Shown piece by piece: positions 51,145 through 59,994 of a stretch of 64,000 nucleotides of DNA. A model generated the notes under the pieces. It searched no databases, was not told the origin of the DNA, and saw nothing but the letters and a program-made list of their open reading frames with translations. The translations under genes were made by a program, and so were the position numbers. Source of the stretch: Sutcliffiella horikoshii (GTDB lineage Bacteria; Bacillota; Bacilli; Bacillales; Bacillaceae_I); assembly GCA_001636495.1 (NCBI GenBank), contig KV440964.1:3984666-4048665 (forward strand). The letters are read 5' to 3'. How positions within the stretch are numbered: position 1 is the stretch's first letter; each line of letters opens with the position of its first letter.

Positions 51145-51549
51145 ATGACCCGTAAAAAAGCAAAGCAAATTATTAAAACTGGCAAGGAGTACATTGGTAC
51201 GCCTTATGTATTCGGTGCGGAACCTGGCAGAGCGGACAAGTTTGATTGCAGTTCGTTTGTTCAATATGTATATGCAGCGCATGACATTCCCTTGCCCAGG
51301 ACCTCTAGGCAGCAATTTCAGATGGGGAAACCAGTACCCATCTCCTCTCTCAGACGCGGAGACCTCCTTTTCTTCACCACACCGAAGCGTGCAAAGTTAA
51401 AAAACATTCAAAGAATTGGTCATGTCGCCATCTTCATCGGCGGTAATTCCATCTTGCACACTTCTAGGGTGGAAAAGAAAGTGGCAATCACTTCCCTACA
51501 CCCCTATTGGAAAACAAAAATCATCGGAGCAAGACGCGTCCTTGATTAA
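51145..51549 (+). CDS. NlpC/P60-family cysteine peptidase domain protein
   Basis: 134 residues consisting of a single NlpC/P60 domain. Catalytic Cys in DKFDCSSFVQYVY and His in RIGHVAIFIGG, with a downstream His in ILHTSR and the SLHPYWKTKIIGARRV end. Domain members cut peptidoglycan stem peptides (D-Glu-DAP). No signal peptide or binding repeats are present, so it is cytoplasmic or released by another route, perhaps in the spore. ATG 51145 has AGAGGTG upstream. Confidence 0.88.
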   Translation: MTRKKAKQIIKTGKEYIGTPYVFGAEPGRADKFDCSSFVQYVYAAHDIPLPRTSRQQFQMGKPVPISSLRRGDLLFFTTPKRAKLKNIQRIGHVAIFIGGNSILHTSRVEKKVAITSLHPYWKTKIIGARRVLD

Positions 51550-51562
51550 GAGGCTGAAAGGA

Positions 51563-51599
51563 AAAGAGTCCTGGCACATTCTCCGCCAGGACCCTTTCC
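51563..51599. terminator. Bidirectional terminator between convergent genes
   Basis: GGTCCTGGC-type GTCCTGGC/GCCAGGAC stem with nine-base loop, purine/T-rich ends. Confidence 0.7.
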
Positions 51600-51605
51600 A
51601 TTCTA

Positions 51606-52736
51606 TTATTCCATACTCTCCCGTTTCTCCGAGAGAATCTTCATCTGATCATTTTCCAGCCCCAACTCAAAGGTTACCTTGAATTTTTTATAGGACACGC
51701 CCTTTTCTGAGCGTTCCTGTGCAGTAATGACCGTAATGACTTCAACGTTGTTACCGTTTTGTTTGGTGAGCAGGTCGTCCACTTCAATAGTAAGGAAATC
51801 CAGATAACCCGCACGGAAATCCTCATAGGAAGTCTTCGATTGCCAGCTGCTTCCAAGCAGCGAATAGGCCGTTACATAGTCGCGATAATTAATACTTTCG
51901 TAAAAATAGTTCACGAGGTATTCCGCAATATCCACATTCGTGGAGGTTTCCCCGGCACTGTTTCCTGATGTATTCGCACCAATTCGCGGCAGGGATTCCA
52001 TCGGTGAGTCCGACCAGCTCTTTACGAGAGGCATCACATTAACCAATGGTATACTGAACCCGATGACACCTTGATCCATGGTCGCAGAATTGATACCGAT
52101 CACTTCCCCTGTTTTTGTATCAATCAGAGGTCCTCCGCTATTCCCCGGAGCAATCGGTGCGGAAATTTGAAAAACATCTTCGTATTTGAACGAGTCGATT
52201 TCAAACTCCCTGCCTGTTCCGCTTATGATTCCAGTGGTCACCGTATTTTGCAGGCCCAATGGACTTCCAAGCGCAATGACATCGTCCCCCAGTTCCGCTT
52301 TCCTGCTATCAGCAATTCTGAATGGCTTTGTGCCTTCCAGTTCCGGAACTCGTACGACAGCCACATCCGTATCAATGCTGATACCAATCACTTCCCCTGA
52401 CAATTCTTTGGAATCAGCTGAGGTTACTTTGACTTCTTTCGCATTTGCAACGACATGGGCATTTGTCACAACATCACCCTTGTCATTGTATAAGAATCCG
52501 GATCCGAACGAGCCATCCGGCAACTCAATTTTCACGACTAGCTTTTGAGATTCAAAGATGATTTCTTTCAGCGCTTGAGGGACATTTTCCTTTTCCTTCA
52601 CTTCCGACTCCAGATAAAGCTTGGACGGTGCCGTCAGCTGGGCGGGGACGGTATTTTTTATATGAAAATAACCGATGATGCCTCCGCTTATCAAGATAAT
52701 GGTCATGATGATACTTACAAACCATTTTACATTCAT
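51606..52736 (-). CDS. Trypsin-like (HtrA-type) membrane protease without PDZ
   Basis: 376 residues. Membrane anchor (about 6-25), then a trypsin-like domain with catalytic His in DVVTNAHVVAN, Asp in DTDVAVVRV and Ser in APIAPGNSGGPLI. Instead of PDZ, the C-terminal 110 residues form another domain (VNYFYESINYRDYVTAYSLL, SSWQSKTSYEDFRAGYLDFL), NTF2-like in character. Faces the outside of the membrane. ATG 52736 has AAGGTG upstream; the ATG at 52814 would overlap the previous gene and add 26 basic residues. Follows the zinc-ribbon gene by 40 bp, so both are probably one operon. Confidence 0.85.
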   Translation of the reverse strand: MNVKWFVSIIMTIILISGGIIGYFHIKNTVPAQLTAPSKLYLESEVKEKENVPQALKEIIFESQKLVVKIELPDGSFGSGFLYNDKGDVVTNAHVVANAKEVKVTSADSKELSGEVIGISIDTDVAVVRVPELEGTKPFRIADSRKAELGDDVIALGSPLGLQNTVTTGIISGTGREFEIDSFKYEDVFQISAPIAPGNSGGPLIDTKTGEVIGINSATMDQGVIGFSIPLVNVMPLVKSWSDSPMESLPRIGANTSGNSAGETSTNVDIAEYLVNYFYESINYRDYVTAYSLLGSSWQSKTSYEDFRAGYLDFLTIEVDDLLTKQNGNNVEVITVITAQERSEKGVSYKKFKVTFELGLENDQMKILSEKRESME

Positions 52737-52776
52737 TCCTACACCTTCTTTATTCTTGGCTGCCTTCGCATAATGC

Positions 52777-53964
52777 TTACTCTTCAACAACCCATGTGAT
52801 GTTTTCGATCTCAACGGTTACATCTTCAAATACACCATAATAGTAATCTTCAAATTTTCCGTTTTTGCCTGGCTCGAGTTTGAACGGGTAGACCGTTGTA
52901 AAACCGGTATCTAAAACGTTCTTGTCCTTGCTCAGAATATTATAGTAGACGTTAATGGATGACACGGTTGCAGACACGACATTTTTCACTTCACCAGTGA
53001 TGGTCAGTCCCCCCACTTCATCCTCGTCCACTTTGAATTTCTCTATTTCCAAGGCAGCATTCTTGTTTTTCAAATCTTCCTTGGCCGCTGCTTCCATGGC
53101 CTTTTCAATTCTATCAAACTCCGCCTGTTCGAATTCCTGTCTGGACTGGTCAATCTTCTCTTTCAGTGACAGCAACCGTTTATCATTGACCGCGTATTGC
53201 AATCCCCTATCTGCGAGCGTCATGGCATTGGTAAACTGTTTTTGTTCAATTTTCGCTTCGGCGTCCTCCACAGTTAGCTGCACGATACGATTCAGGATCT
53301 GTTCCTTCACCGCTTTCCCTTCTTCTGAGGGGATGGAAGAGATGACGGCAAGCTTTCGTGATAGTTCATCCACCGTTTTAAGCTGATCGAGTTCACTATT
53401 GATCTTCCCGACCTTGATCATGACATCCTTTTCGGAGACATCCTCCTTCAACGGTTGAATCAACGGTCCATCCAGCCTGGTAAGCTTTTCGCGGAGCCTT
53501 GCAAGGTTCTTCTCCGCCTCCTCGAATTTCTTCGTTTTTATCTGTTCTTTCACTTGCTCTAGTTCCGTATTAACCTCTTCTGCAATTTTGACCACTTCAA
53601 GGTTATTCCTTAACACATGATACTCCGGCCGCATTTCCATGGCGGTAGCCAGTTCATCCTTGGCTTGTTGGTACTCTCCCTCTAATGCAAGCTCCTCTGC
53701 TTCCATTTTAATAGAAAGCACTTCTGCATTTACCTTGTGTTCATGGTTATAAAACCAACCTACTGAACCGGCAACAAGTACTAAACTGATTAAAGGTGGC
53801 AGGATGGGTATGTATGTTGAGCGTTTTTTCTTGTTTCTCGAACTCCCTCTACCCTCAACCAAACTATCTTCATTTTGTTCCACATCATCTCTCAACTCCG
53901 CTCCACAATTAAAGCAAAAATTGGCGTCAGATGTCACTTTCCTTCCACATTTGGGACAAAACAT
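52777..53964 (-). CDS. Zinc-ribbon membrane protein with helical repeats and FxLYD-like domain
   Basis: 395 residues. N-terminal zinc ribbon (FCPKCGRKV and FCFNCGAEL, two C-x2-C pairs), a Ser/Lys linker, one membrane helix (about 50-70), a long extracytoplasmic helical region with TPR-like units (QQAKDELATAMEMRPEYHVL; KKFEEAEKNLARLREKL; KQFTNAMTLADRGLQYAV), and a C-terminal beta domain (LTITGEVKNVVSATVSSINV) of FxLYD type. Co-transcribed with the protease gene downstream; likely a partner or sensor for it (inference). ATG 53964. Confidence 0.8.
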   Translation of the reverse strand: MFCPKCGRKVTSDANFCFNCGAELRDDVEQNEDSLVEGRGSSRNKKKRSTYIPILPPLISLVLVAGSVGWFYNHEHKVNAEVLSIKMEAEELALEGEYQQAKDELATAMEMRPEYHVLRNNLEVVKIAEEVNTELEQVKEQIKTKKFEEAEKNLARLREKLTRLDGPLIQPLKEDVSEKDVMIKVGKINSELDQLKTVDELSRKLAVISSIPSEEGKAVKEQILNRIVQLTVEDAEAKIEQKQFTNAMTLADRGLQYAVNDKRLLSLKEKIDQSRQEFEQAEFDRIEKAMEAAAKEDLKNKNAALEIEKFKVDEDEVGGLTITGEVKNVVSATVSSINVYYNILSKDKNVLDTGFTTVYPFKLEPGKNGKFEDYYYGVFEDVTVEIENITWVVEE

Positions 53965-54228
53965 TCTATATAGGCCTCCATCATTCTCTGTTATTCACAC
54001 TCGAAATTAAGATGAAAATTGGTATATCATGACGAACAGCAATTTACGATAATACCTATGCTTCTGTTCTTACACCATTTTACAATAGATTGCTAGAGAA
54101 GTGTCAAATGAGGTCAGTGTTTCTAGTGATAATAGGTAGAAAGTTTTTCCTATTTTGTAGAATCATCAAGGATTCTTCCTTTTTTTAGCGAATGATAAGA
54201 GAAAGAGATTTTTTAGGGGGACATAGCA

Positions 54229-55440
54229 GTGAGTGTTAAAACAGATCTTGCAAAAACATTTATCGAGAATCCATATGCCATTTTTAAACAAGCACATGAG
54301 GTCCATCCTGTTCAATGGTATAATTTCTTCAACTCAGAGGGATGGCTTGTAACGGGATATAAAGAAGTGGAATCCGTTTTAAAGGATCCCAGATTTATAA
54401 AAGAAATCAGAAACCTCGTACCTCAAGAGAAAATGCCTCCCATTCCACAGACATTGATGCCGGTCGTTCAGCTGAATCGCAATATGATGCTTTTCCGCGA
54501 TGCACCGAACCACACAAGACTGCGGGGTTTGGTAAACAAAGCATTTACACCAAGGATGACCGAGCGTTTGCGTCCAACCATTATAGAGATGGCACATTAT
54601 CTGTTGGATGCAAGAAAAGGTCGAACGGAGCATGAATTGATACGTGACTTTGCCTATTCCTTGCCTGTTATGGTTATCACTGAGCTGATCGGGGTGCCAA
54701 AAGAGGACAGGGAACGGTTCCGCGTCTGGTCAGACTCCTTTTTAACATTCATTGATTTCAACACAACACAGGCTGACTTAGAAGAGGTGGCGCCTTACTT
54801 GGAGGAAGCGGACCTTTACATGCGCAAGCTGATAGAGGCAAAGCGCGGGAAGCCTGGTGATGATTTATTAAGTGGGCTGATTTCCGTATCCGACGCCGGG
54901 GATAAATTGAATGAGGACGAGCTGGTCGCCACTTGTTTGTTGCTCTTGATTGCAGGACATGAAACGACGGTTAATCTGATTACAAATGGCTACCATCTTT
55001 TATTAACGCATCGCGAGGAAATGAAAAAACTATTTGCGGACCCTTCCTTGATTGGAAATGCAGTAGAAGAAATCCTTCGTTTCGATCCACCGGTTCTGCT
55101 AACCACAAGATGGGTTGGCGAGGACATGGAACTTTGCGGGCAACAGCTAAAAAAAGCCCAGGTAGCGATGGTGGCCCTGGGTGCAGCGAACCGTGATCCT
55201 GCTGTTTTTGAAGATCCGGATGTTTTCAATGTGTCCAGGGAGAATGTGAAACATCTTTCCTTTGCTTCAGGGCCGCATTTTTGCCTAGGTGCCCCACTAG
55301 CGAGGCTGGAAGCGGTGATAGCATTGGAGGTATTGCTGGAGCGTGTGCATGATGTGGAATTGCTGGAAGAACCAGTAAGACGAAATAATATTGTGTTTCG
55401 TGGGTTTGAGGCGTTGAGGTTTAGTGGAGAAGTTAGGTAG
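54229..55440 (+). CDS. Cytochrome P450
   Basis: 403 residues, soluble bacterial P450. I-helix oxygen-binding motif LLIAGHETTVNL, K-helix E-x-x-R in VEEILRFDPPV, heme-binding loop FASGPHFCLGAPLAR with the axial Cys at about residue 347. Similar in type to Bacillus CYP107/CYP109 enzymes (YjiB), which hydroxylate fatty acids, steroids or terpenes; substrate not known. No redox partner gene is nearby. GTG 54229 has AGGGGG at about nine bases. Own terminator follows. Confidence 0.93.
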   Translation: MSVKTDLAKTFIENPYAIFKQAHEVHPVQWYNFFNSEGWLVTGYKEVESVLKDPRFIKEIRNLVPQEKMPPIPQTLMPVVQLNRNMMLFRDAPNHTRLRGLVNKAFTPRMTERLRPTIIEMAHYLLDARKGRTEHELIRDFAYSLPVMVITELIGVPKEDRERFRVWSDSFLTFIDFNTTQADLEEVAPYLEEADLYMRKLIEAKRGKPGDDLLSGLISVSDAGDKLNEDELVATCLLLLIAGHETTVNLITNGYHLLLTHREEMKKLFADPSLIGNAVEEILRFDPPVLLTTRWVGEDMELCGQQLKKAQVAMVALGAANRDPAVFEDPDVFNVSRENVKHLSFASGPHFCLGAPLARLEAVIALEVLLERVHDVELLEEPVRRNNIVFRGFEALRFSGEVR

Positions 55441-55453
55441 TAGAAACCTTAAG

Positions 55454-55486
55454 AATGGCCCATGTTTTCATGGACCATTTTTTTTA
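55454..55486 (+). terminator. Terminator after the P450 gene
   Basis: AATGGCCCATG/CATGGACCATT stem around TTTT, followed by eight T. Confidence 0.85.
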
Positions 55487-55520
55487 CAACAAAAATTCTA
55501 TTGATGCTGACTCTACCCTT

Positions 55521-56333
55521 TTATCCAATGAATTCTTGTACTCTAGCAGCTGTCTCAAAGCGATTTCTTCCCGCAAGCAACGTAATGCGATCCGCTAGTA
55601 ATCCTTCTGCATTTCCGCCTACAACTAGCAATTCTTTGGCGACCTTTCCACTTTGCGCCACTCTTCTTGTATAAATAGGCGCTTTGACAAAATTAGCTAA
55701 CAACTCCGCAACTGGGAAATCTGCAAAGCTGTTAATAACAATCGCTCTTTCTAACACGAAGTCTTCCTCCTTCAATTTCAAGTTATACGTTTCAATCAGA
55801 CCTTCCACAATGGACTGTGCACAAAGTTTTCTATAAGCTTCAGACTTTAACAACGTTGCCTCTTCCTGGTTCGTCATAAATCCGCATTCTACTAATATGG
55901 AAACAGCCCTTGTTTCTCTAAGCATATGAAAATTTTCTGCCTTAACCCCTCTATCCGGCCTTCTAGTGTTTGCAATCAACCTTTTCTGAACGTTTGTTGC
56001 CAATGCAACATCTCTTGGTGGTCTGGTGGTATAGACGAAAGTTTCAATTCCTTGCACCGCATTCCACCCGCCATTTCCAAAAGCATTTGCATGTACATCA
56101 ATATGCACATCAGCATTCCAGCTATTAGAACGGTTGGACCTCTCTTGAAGAGGCACATCTCTTTGTCCAGTTGGGTCATCAAGTCTTAATTGCAAAACGT
56201 CTTGATATTGTTCAAGCAACCTTATCGCTTCTACCACTACAGCACTATTGAATTCCCATTCTCGCAATCCGTCAGGTGTCCTTTTGCCCGGTGTATTTAA
56301 ACCATGGCCCGCAGACCAAGATATCCTTACCAT
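55521..56333 (-). CDS. N-acetylmuramoyl-L-alanine amidase
   Basis: 270 residues. Amidase_3 domain (about 1-185): zinc ligands in ISWSAGHGLNTPG, a Glu in LREWEFN, and His in DVHIDVHANAFGNGG, with catalytic Glu in SILVECGFMTNQEE. The C-terminal 80 residues (AIVINSFADFPVAELLANFV, ADRITLLAGRNRFETA) look like a cell-wall-binding repeat type 2 region. No signal peptide, as in phage endolysins or spore-lysis amidases. ATG 56333 follows AAAGGAG. It cuts the amide bond between MurNAc and the stem peptide. Confidence 0.88.
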   Translation of the reverse strand: MVRISWSAGHGLNTPGKRTPDGLREWEFNSAVVVEAIRLLEQYQDVLQLRLDDPTGQRDVPLQERSNRSNSWNADVHIDVHANAFGNGGWNAVQGIETFVYTTRPPRDVALATNVQKRLIANTRRPDRGVKAENFHMLRETRAVSILVECGFMTNQEEATLLKSEAYRKLCAQSIVEGLIETYNLKLKEEDFVLERAIVINSFADFPVAELLANFVKAPIYTRRVAQSGKVAKELLVVGGNAEGLLADRITLLAGRNRFETAARVQEFIG

Positions 56334-56429
56334 AGATTACACTCCTTTCTATGGTTAGTTTATTCAAGCTCGTCTTAAAAGTTCTAGGCAAAGGATACGA
56401 GCAAAATCAACTGAACAAAGATCAACAAG

Positions 56430-56454
56430 AAAAAACCAGGCAAATACTGCCCGG
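56430..56454 (-). terminator. Leftward terminator upstream of the amidase
   Basis: Minus strand CCGGGCA/TGCCTGG stem followed by TTTTTTC. It insulates the amidase gene from transcription through the repeats. Confidence 0.7.
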
Positions 56455-56487
56455 TCCTTTTAAAGCTAAAAAACTCTAGTTGTTTGG

Positions 56488-56626
56488 TTAATCGCCGCTG
56501 TTCCTTTCCGCAAATAGCTGCGCTTTCCGCGGGGCGACCTTGAGCCTCCTCGGCAAGCCTGCGGGGTCTCAAGATTGTCGCTACTCCCCCGCTGGAGTCT
56601 ACGCCATTTGCTCCAATCCACAGCTA
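56488..56626 (-). repeat. Dispersed GC-rich repeat R2, copy d (inverted)
   Basis: Reverse orientation: GCTTTCCGCGGGGCGACCTT, GAGCCTCCTCGGCAAGCCTG, CGGGGTCTCAAG and CCCCCGCTGGAGTCTACGCC match the blocks of copy b. Forms a convergent pair with copy e. Confidence 0.85.
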
Positions 56627-56685
56627 GAAACCAGTCACCTCGTTTAGATAGTTTTTAGTTATCTTTTCGGTGAATGGTATCTCCT

Positions 56686-56808
56686 TGTTGATTGTAGTGG
56701 AAGGCGCGCAGACGCCCGCGGGAGGAAGGGACAGGTGAGACCCCGCACTGGAGGAGGAGGCTCACGGACCGCCCGCAGGCAAGCGAAGCGCCTGGAACGG
56801 AAATCAAC
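56686..56808 (+). repeat. Dispersed GC-rich repeat R2, copy e
   Basis: GTTGATTGTAGTGGAAGGCG start, GTGAGACCCCGCACTGGAGG, GAGGCTCACGG, AGCGAAGCGCCTGGAACGG, end AAATCAAC. Somewhat diverged (GCGCGCAGACGCCCGCGGGA in place of the usual block). Confidence 0.8.
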
Positions 56809-56830
56809 CGTATTACATGCTTTCTTATAC

Positions 56831-56870
56831 TTTATAAATACGATAAAGCAACAAAGTTTACGAAAACAGC
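56831..56870 (+). repeat. Dispersed repeat R1, tail only
   Basis: AATACGATAAAGCAACAAAG and TTTACGAAAACAGC match the tail of R1 copy 1 at 9448-9485 with two or three differences. The rest of R1 is absent. Confidence 0.7.
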
Positions 56871-56875
56871 TTACA

Positions 56876-56907
56876 AGAAAAAACCACTCCAAACTACGGA
56901 GTGGTTT
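56876..56907 (-). terminator. Terminator after the DEAD-box helicase gene
   Basis: Minus strand AACCACTCC/GGAGTGGTT stem followed by TTTTCTTG. Confidence 0.85.
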
Positions 56908-56916
56908 CTATCACAC

Positions 56917-58242
56917 TTACTTTTTCTTTCTTCCACCAACTGGCCCTTGCTTCTTGGACTTCCCTTTGGACTTTAACGCTCCATTAGCGGAAGTTTTCGT
57001 GCGTGCAGGTTTAGTTCCAGACTTCTTCTCCATAGAACCCTTTGCACCACGTCCCTGGCCAGGCGTCTTTCCTGGAGGCTTTCCACGTCCACCGCCAGAT
57101 TTTCCAGCCTTCAGGTCCTCTTCCTTCACAAGCTTCCCGCCGAACACGACACGCTTTTCAAGTGTCAGGCCAAGTTCTTTTGCAAACTGCTTCAGCTTAC
57201 GTTCCTCGCGTTCGCTGACAATAGAAATGACGGTCCCTTCCGCCCCTTGACGACCGGTACGACCAGAGCGGTGCACATAGTTTTCCACCTCTTCCGGCAG
57301 ATCATAGTGGATAACATGGCTTAATTCTTTGATGTCGAGGCCGCGGGCTGCCACATCTGTTGCAAGCAAGACCGAGTACTCGTCTTTTCGAAAATTCTTC
57401 ATCGCATTTTCTCGCTCCTGCTTAGAGGATTCCGAATGCAGGGAGCCGACGTTCAGCTGTTTATATAGAAGCTTTTCTGTTAGTACAGCCAGATTCCCGA
57501 TATCGCGTACAAACGCTAGTGCCTTGATCCCTGGCTCGCGAAGCAGGTTTGCCAGGACATTGGCTTTGTCGCGTTGGTCGACTACTGCATAGAGATGCTC
57601 CACCCTTACTGGTGGCAGGTCTTCCTTCGTTACCTTAATGATCAACGGCTCTTTCAACAAACCAATCGCCTGCTTTTCCGTCTCATCCCTTAACGTGGCC
57701 GAAAACAATAACAGCTGTCTTTCCTGCATGGAAGACTTGATGATGTTTTCGATTGTCTTTTTATGTTCAGGGACAAATAACTGATCTGCTTCATCCATGA
57801 CAATGGTCGCGACTTCATGCATTTTAATTTTCTTCATCTGGATGAGTTCTTGCAGTCGACCTGGGGTTCCCACAAGGATTTGCGGTCGCTTTTTCAATTT
57901 TTCAAGTTGTCGTTTGACATTCGCTCCACCGATAAAGGACGCCCCTGAGATTTCGGTTCCTTCTGTCCATTTCTGGATTTGCTCAAGAATCTGCATGGCA
58001 AGCTCCTTGGACGGTGCCACAATCAATGCTTGTGGATGCTGTTTAGTCAGATCGATGCGCTCAATGATCGGCAACAGATAGGCTAACGTTTTCCCTGTAC
58101 CTGTCGGCGATTCAACGAGAACATCCTTCCCTTCGAGGATGACCGGAATTGCTTGCTCCTGAACCGGGGTAGCAGCAACAAACTCACTATTTTCCCAAAG
58201 CTTTTGTATGAAAGGTTGTAATGTATTAATAGTAGTAGACAT
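56917..58242 (-). CDS. DEAD-box RNA helicase
   Basis: About 441 residues. Motifs in order: Q motif (ATPVQEQAIPVI), I (SPTGTGKT), Ia (APSKELA), Ib (GTPGRLQEL), II (VMDEADQL), III (FSATL), IV (ALAFVRDIG), V (ATDVAARGLDI), VI (HRSGRTGR). The last 70 residues are basic, Gly/Lys-rich and disordered (GGGRGKPPGKTPGQGRGAKG). Likely a YfmL- or CshB-type cold or ribosome-assembly helicase. The second of two adjacent ATG codons (58242) has AAGGAG six bases upstream. Single gene with terminator. Confidence 0.93.
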   Translation of the reverse strand: MSTTINTLQPFIQKLWENSEFVAATPVQEQAIPVILEGKDVLVESPTGTGKTLAYLLPIIERIDLTKQHPQALIVAPSKELAMQILEQIQKWTEGTEISGASFIGGANVKRQLEKLKKRPQILVGTPGRLQELIQMKKIKMHEVATIVMDEADQLFVPEHKKTIENIIKSSMQERQLLLFSATLRDETEKQAIGLLKEPLIIKVTKEDLPPVRVEHLYAVVDQRDKANVLANLLREPGIKALAFVRDIGNLAVLTEKLLYKQLNVGSLHSESSKQERENAMKNFRKDEYSVLLATDVAARGLDIKELSHVIHYDLPEEVENYVHRSGRTGRQGAEGTVISIVSEREERKLKQFAKELGLTLEKRVVFGGKLVKEEDLKAGKSGGGRGKPPGKTPGQGRGAKGSMEKKSGTKPARTKTSANGALKSKGKSKKQGPVGGRKKK

Positions 58243-58412
58243 CATTTTCTCCTTTTGACCCTCATGTGGGGTTGTACGCTATTCTCCATTCTACCCTTTT
58301 TCATAAGAGGTTCCAATAGAAATATCGTTATCATTTTCGTTAAAAAGATACATGTTTTACACCTATTTGGAAAAATTATGTATAGTTAGGTACAAAGAGG
58401 AGGAAATTCATC

Positions 58413-59939
58413 ATGGAAGCAAATCATTTCAACGAACTTCCAAAGTCGCCGGAACCTTATTGGAGAGAGTCCGCTAATCTTGGTTCTTTTCCGACATTGG
58501 ATGCAGACAAAAAGGCAGATGTATGTGTGGTCGGGGGCGGTATTACGGGTATCACGACTGCCTATCAGCTTGTTCAGGAAGGACTGAAGGTAATCTTGAT
58601 AGATGCCGATCAGCTTCTGAATGGCACGACCGGCCATACAACGGCAAAAGTGACAGCACAGCATGGCCTCATTTATGATGAGTTCATTCAACACTTGGGA
58701 CAGGAAAAGGCAAAACTTTATTATCAGGCAAACCAAGAAGCGCTTCATTATATAAGAGATCTGGTGGATCTTAAACGAATACAATGCGACTTCAGTGAAC
58801 AGAATGCCTATATCTATTCCCAGACAGAGCAGGATGACCAGAAGGTGTTAAAAGAATTTGAAGCCTATCAGAAGCTGGGGATTGATGGTGATTTAACGTA
58901 TGAGCTTCCATTCTCCATGGAAACCAAATCCGTCTTGGTGATGAAAAACCAGGCTCAATTCCATCCATTACAATATTTACAGGTGTTAATCGACGGAATC
59001 AAGGAAAAAGGCGGCGAAATCTTTGAGCATACGGTCGCAACGGACGTGGAGAAAACACGCGGTTTGGCTGTCGTCACAAAAAATGGCGCGAAAATTGAAT
59101 GCGACTACATTGTTGCAGGGTCTCATTTTCCTTTTTATGACGGGAAGGGGTTCTTTTTCACTAGAATGTATGCAGAAAGGTCTTATGTCATTGCAGCAAA
59201 AACAGAGAAAGAGCCACCTGAAGGAATGTATTACAGCGCTGGACAGCCTAGCAGATCTCTGCGTTATGTGAACATAAATGGTGAAAAGGTTGCGTTGATT
59301 GGCGGTGACGGCCATAAGACCGGAGAAGGGAAAGATACCTTAGAGCATTATGAGGCGCTGAAAAGCTTTGGCGAGGAAGTTCTCGGGATAAAAGAAATCT
59401 TGTATCGTTGGTCGGCACAGGATCTTTATACACTAGACAAGGTTCCATACATCGGTCGGATAACGTCCGGTCATCCGAATATCCTGATTGCAACTGGCTT
59501 TCGGAAATGGGGCATGACCAACGGAACCGCAGCGGCACTCCTTCTGCAGGATCTGATTGTTGGCAGGAACAATAAATATAAAGACTTGTTCTCTCCATCC
59601 CGCTTTGTCGCTGATCCTAGTCTGAAAAAATTCATCAGCTCCAATATGAATGTGGCGGGTCACTTGATTGAAGGAAAGCTCGACCGGCCTTCCAAAAAGC
59701 CTGAAGACCTAGGACTAGACGAAGGTGGAGTGGTTAGCATCAATGGTCGCCGTGCTGGAGCTTATAAAGATGATAAGGGGGAAGTCTTCTGCGTCGATAC
59801 AACCTGTACACATCTTGGCTGTGAAGTAGAATGGAATCACGGCGACAGAAGCTGGGACTGCCCTTGCCATGGATCACGCTTCTCCATTCACGGAGACGTA
59901 CTAGAAGGACCAGCAGACAAACCTTTGGAAAAGCTTTAA
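58413..59939 (+). CDS. FAD oxidoreductase with Rieske domain (YhfW-like)
   Basis: 508 residues. N-terminal DAO-type FAD domain with Rossmann motif VCVVGGGITGITTAYQLVQE and GTTGHTTAKVTAQHG; NAD/FAD contact GFRKWGMTNGTAAALL near residue 370. C-terminal Rieske [2Fe-2S] domain (about 430-505) with CTHLGCEVEW and CPCHGSRFS providing both Cys-His pairs. The fusion matches B. subtilis YhfW, of unknown substrate. ATG 58413 has AGAGGAGG upstream. Single gene between helicase (divergent) and kinase (convergent). Confidence 0.92.
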   Translation: MEANHFNELPKSPEPYWRESANLGSFPTLDADKKADVCVVGGGITGITTAYQLVQEGLKVILIDADQLLNGTTGHTTAKVTAQHGLIYDEFIQHLGQEKAKLYYQANQEALHYIRDLVDLKRIQCDFSEQNAYIYSQTEQDDQKVLKEFEAYQKLGIDGDLTYELPFSMETKSVLVMKNQAQFHPLQYLQVLIDGIKEKGGEIFEHTVATDVEKTRGLAVVTKNGAKIECDYIVAGSHFPFYDGKGFFFTRMYAERSYVIAAKTEKEPPEGMYYSAGQPSRSLRYVNINGEKVALIGGDGHKTGEGKDTLEHYEALKSFGEEVLGIKEILYRWSAQDLYTLDKVPYIGRITSGHPNILIATGFRKWGMTNGTAAALLLQDLIVGRNNKYKDLFSPSRFVADPSLKKFISSNMNVAGHLIEGKLDRPSKKPEDLGLDEGGVVSINGRRAGAYKDDKGEVFCVDTTCTHLGCEVEWNHGDRSWDCPCHGSRFSIHGDVLEGPADKPLEKL

Positions 59940-59960
59940 CATATCTAGTTTGCTTTGTTT

Positions 59961-59990
59961 AAGAGAGAAGGGATCCTCCCTTCTCTCTTA
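59961..59990. terminator. Perfect bidirectional hairpin
   Basis: AAGAGAGAAGGGA/TCCCTTCTCTCTT, 13 bp perfect stem with a TCC loop between convergent genes. T-runs short. Confidence 0.75.
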
Positions 59991-59994
59991 ATCA

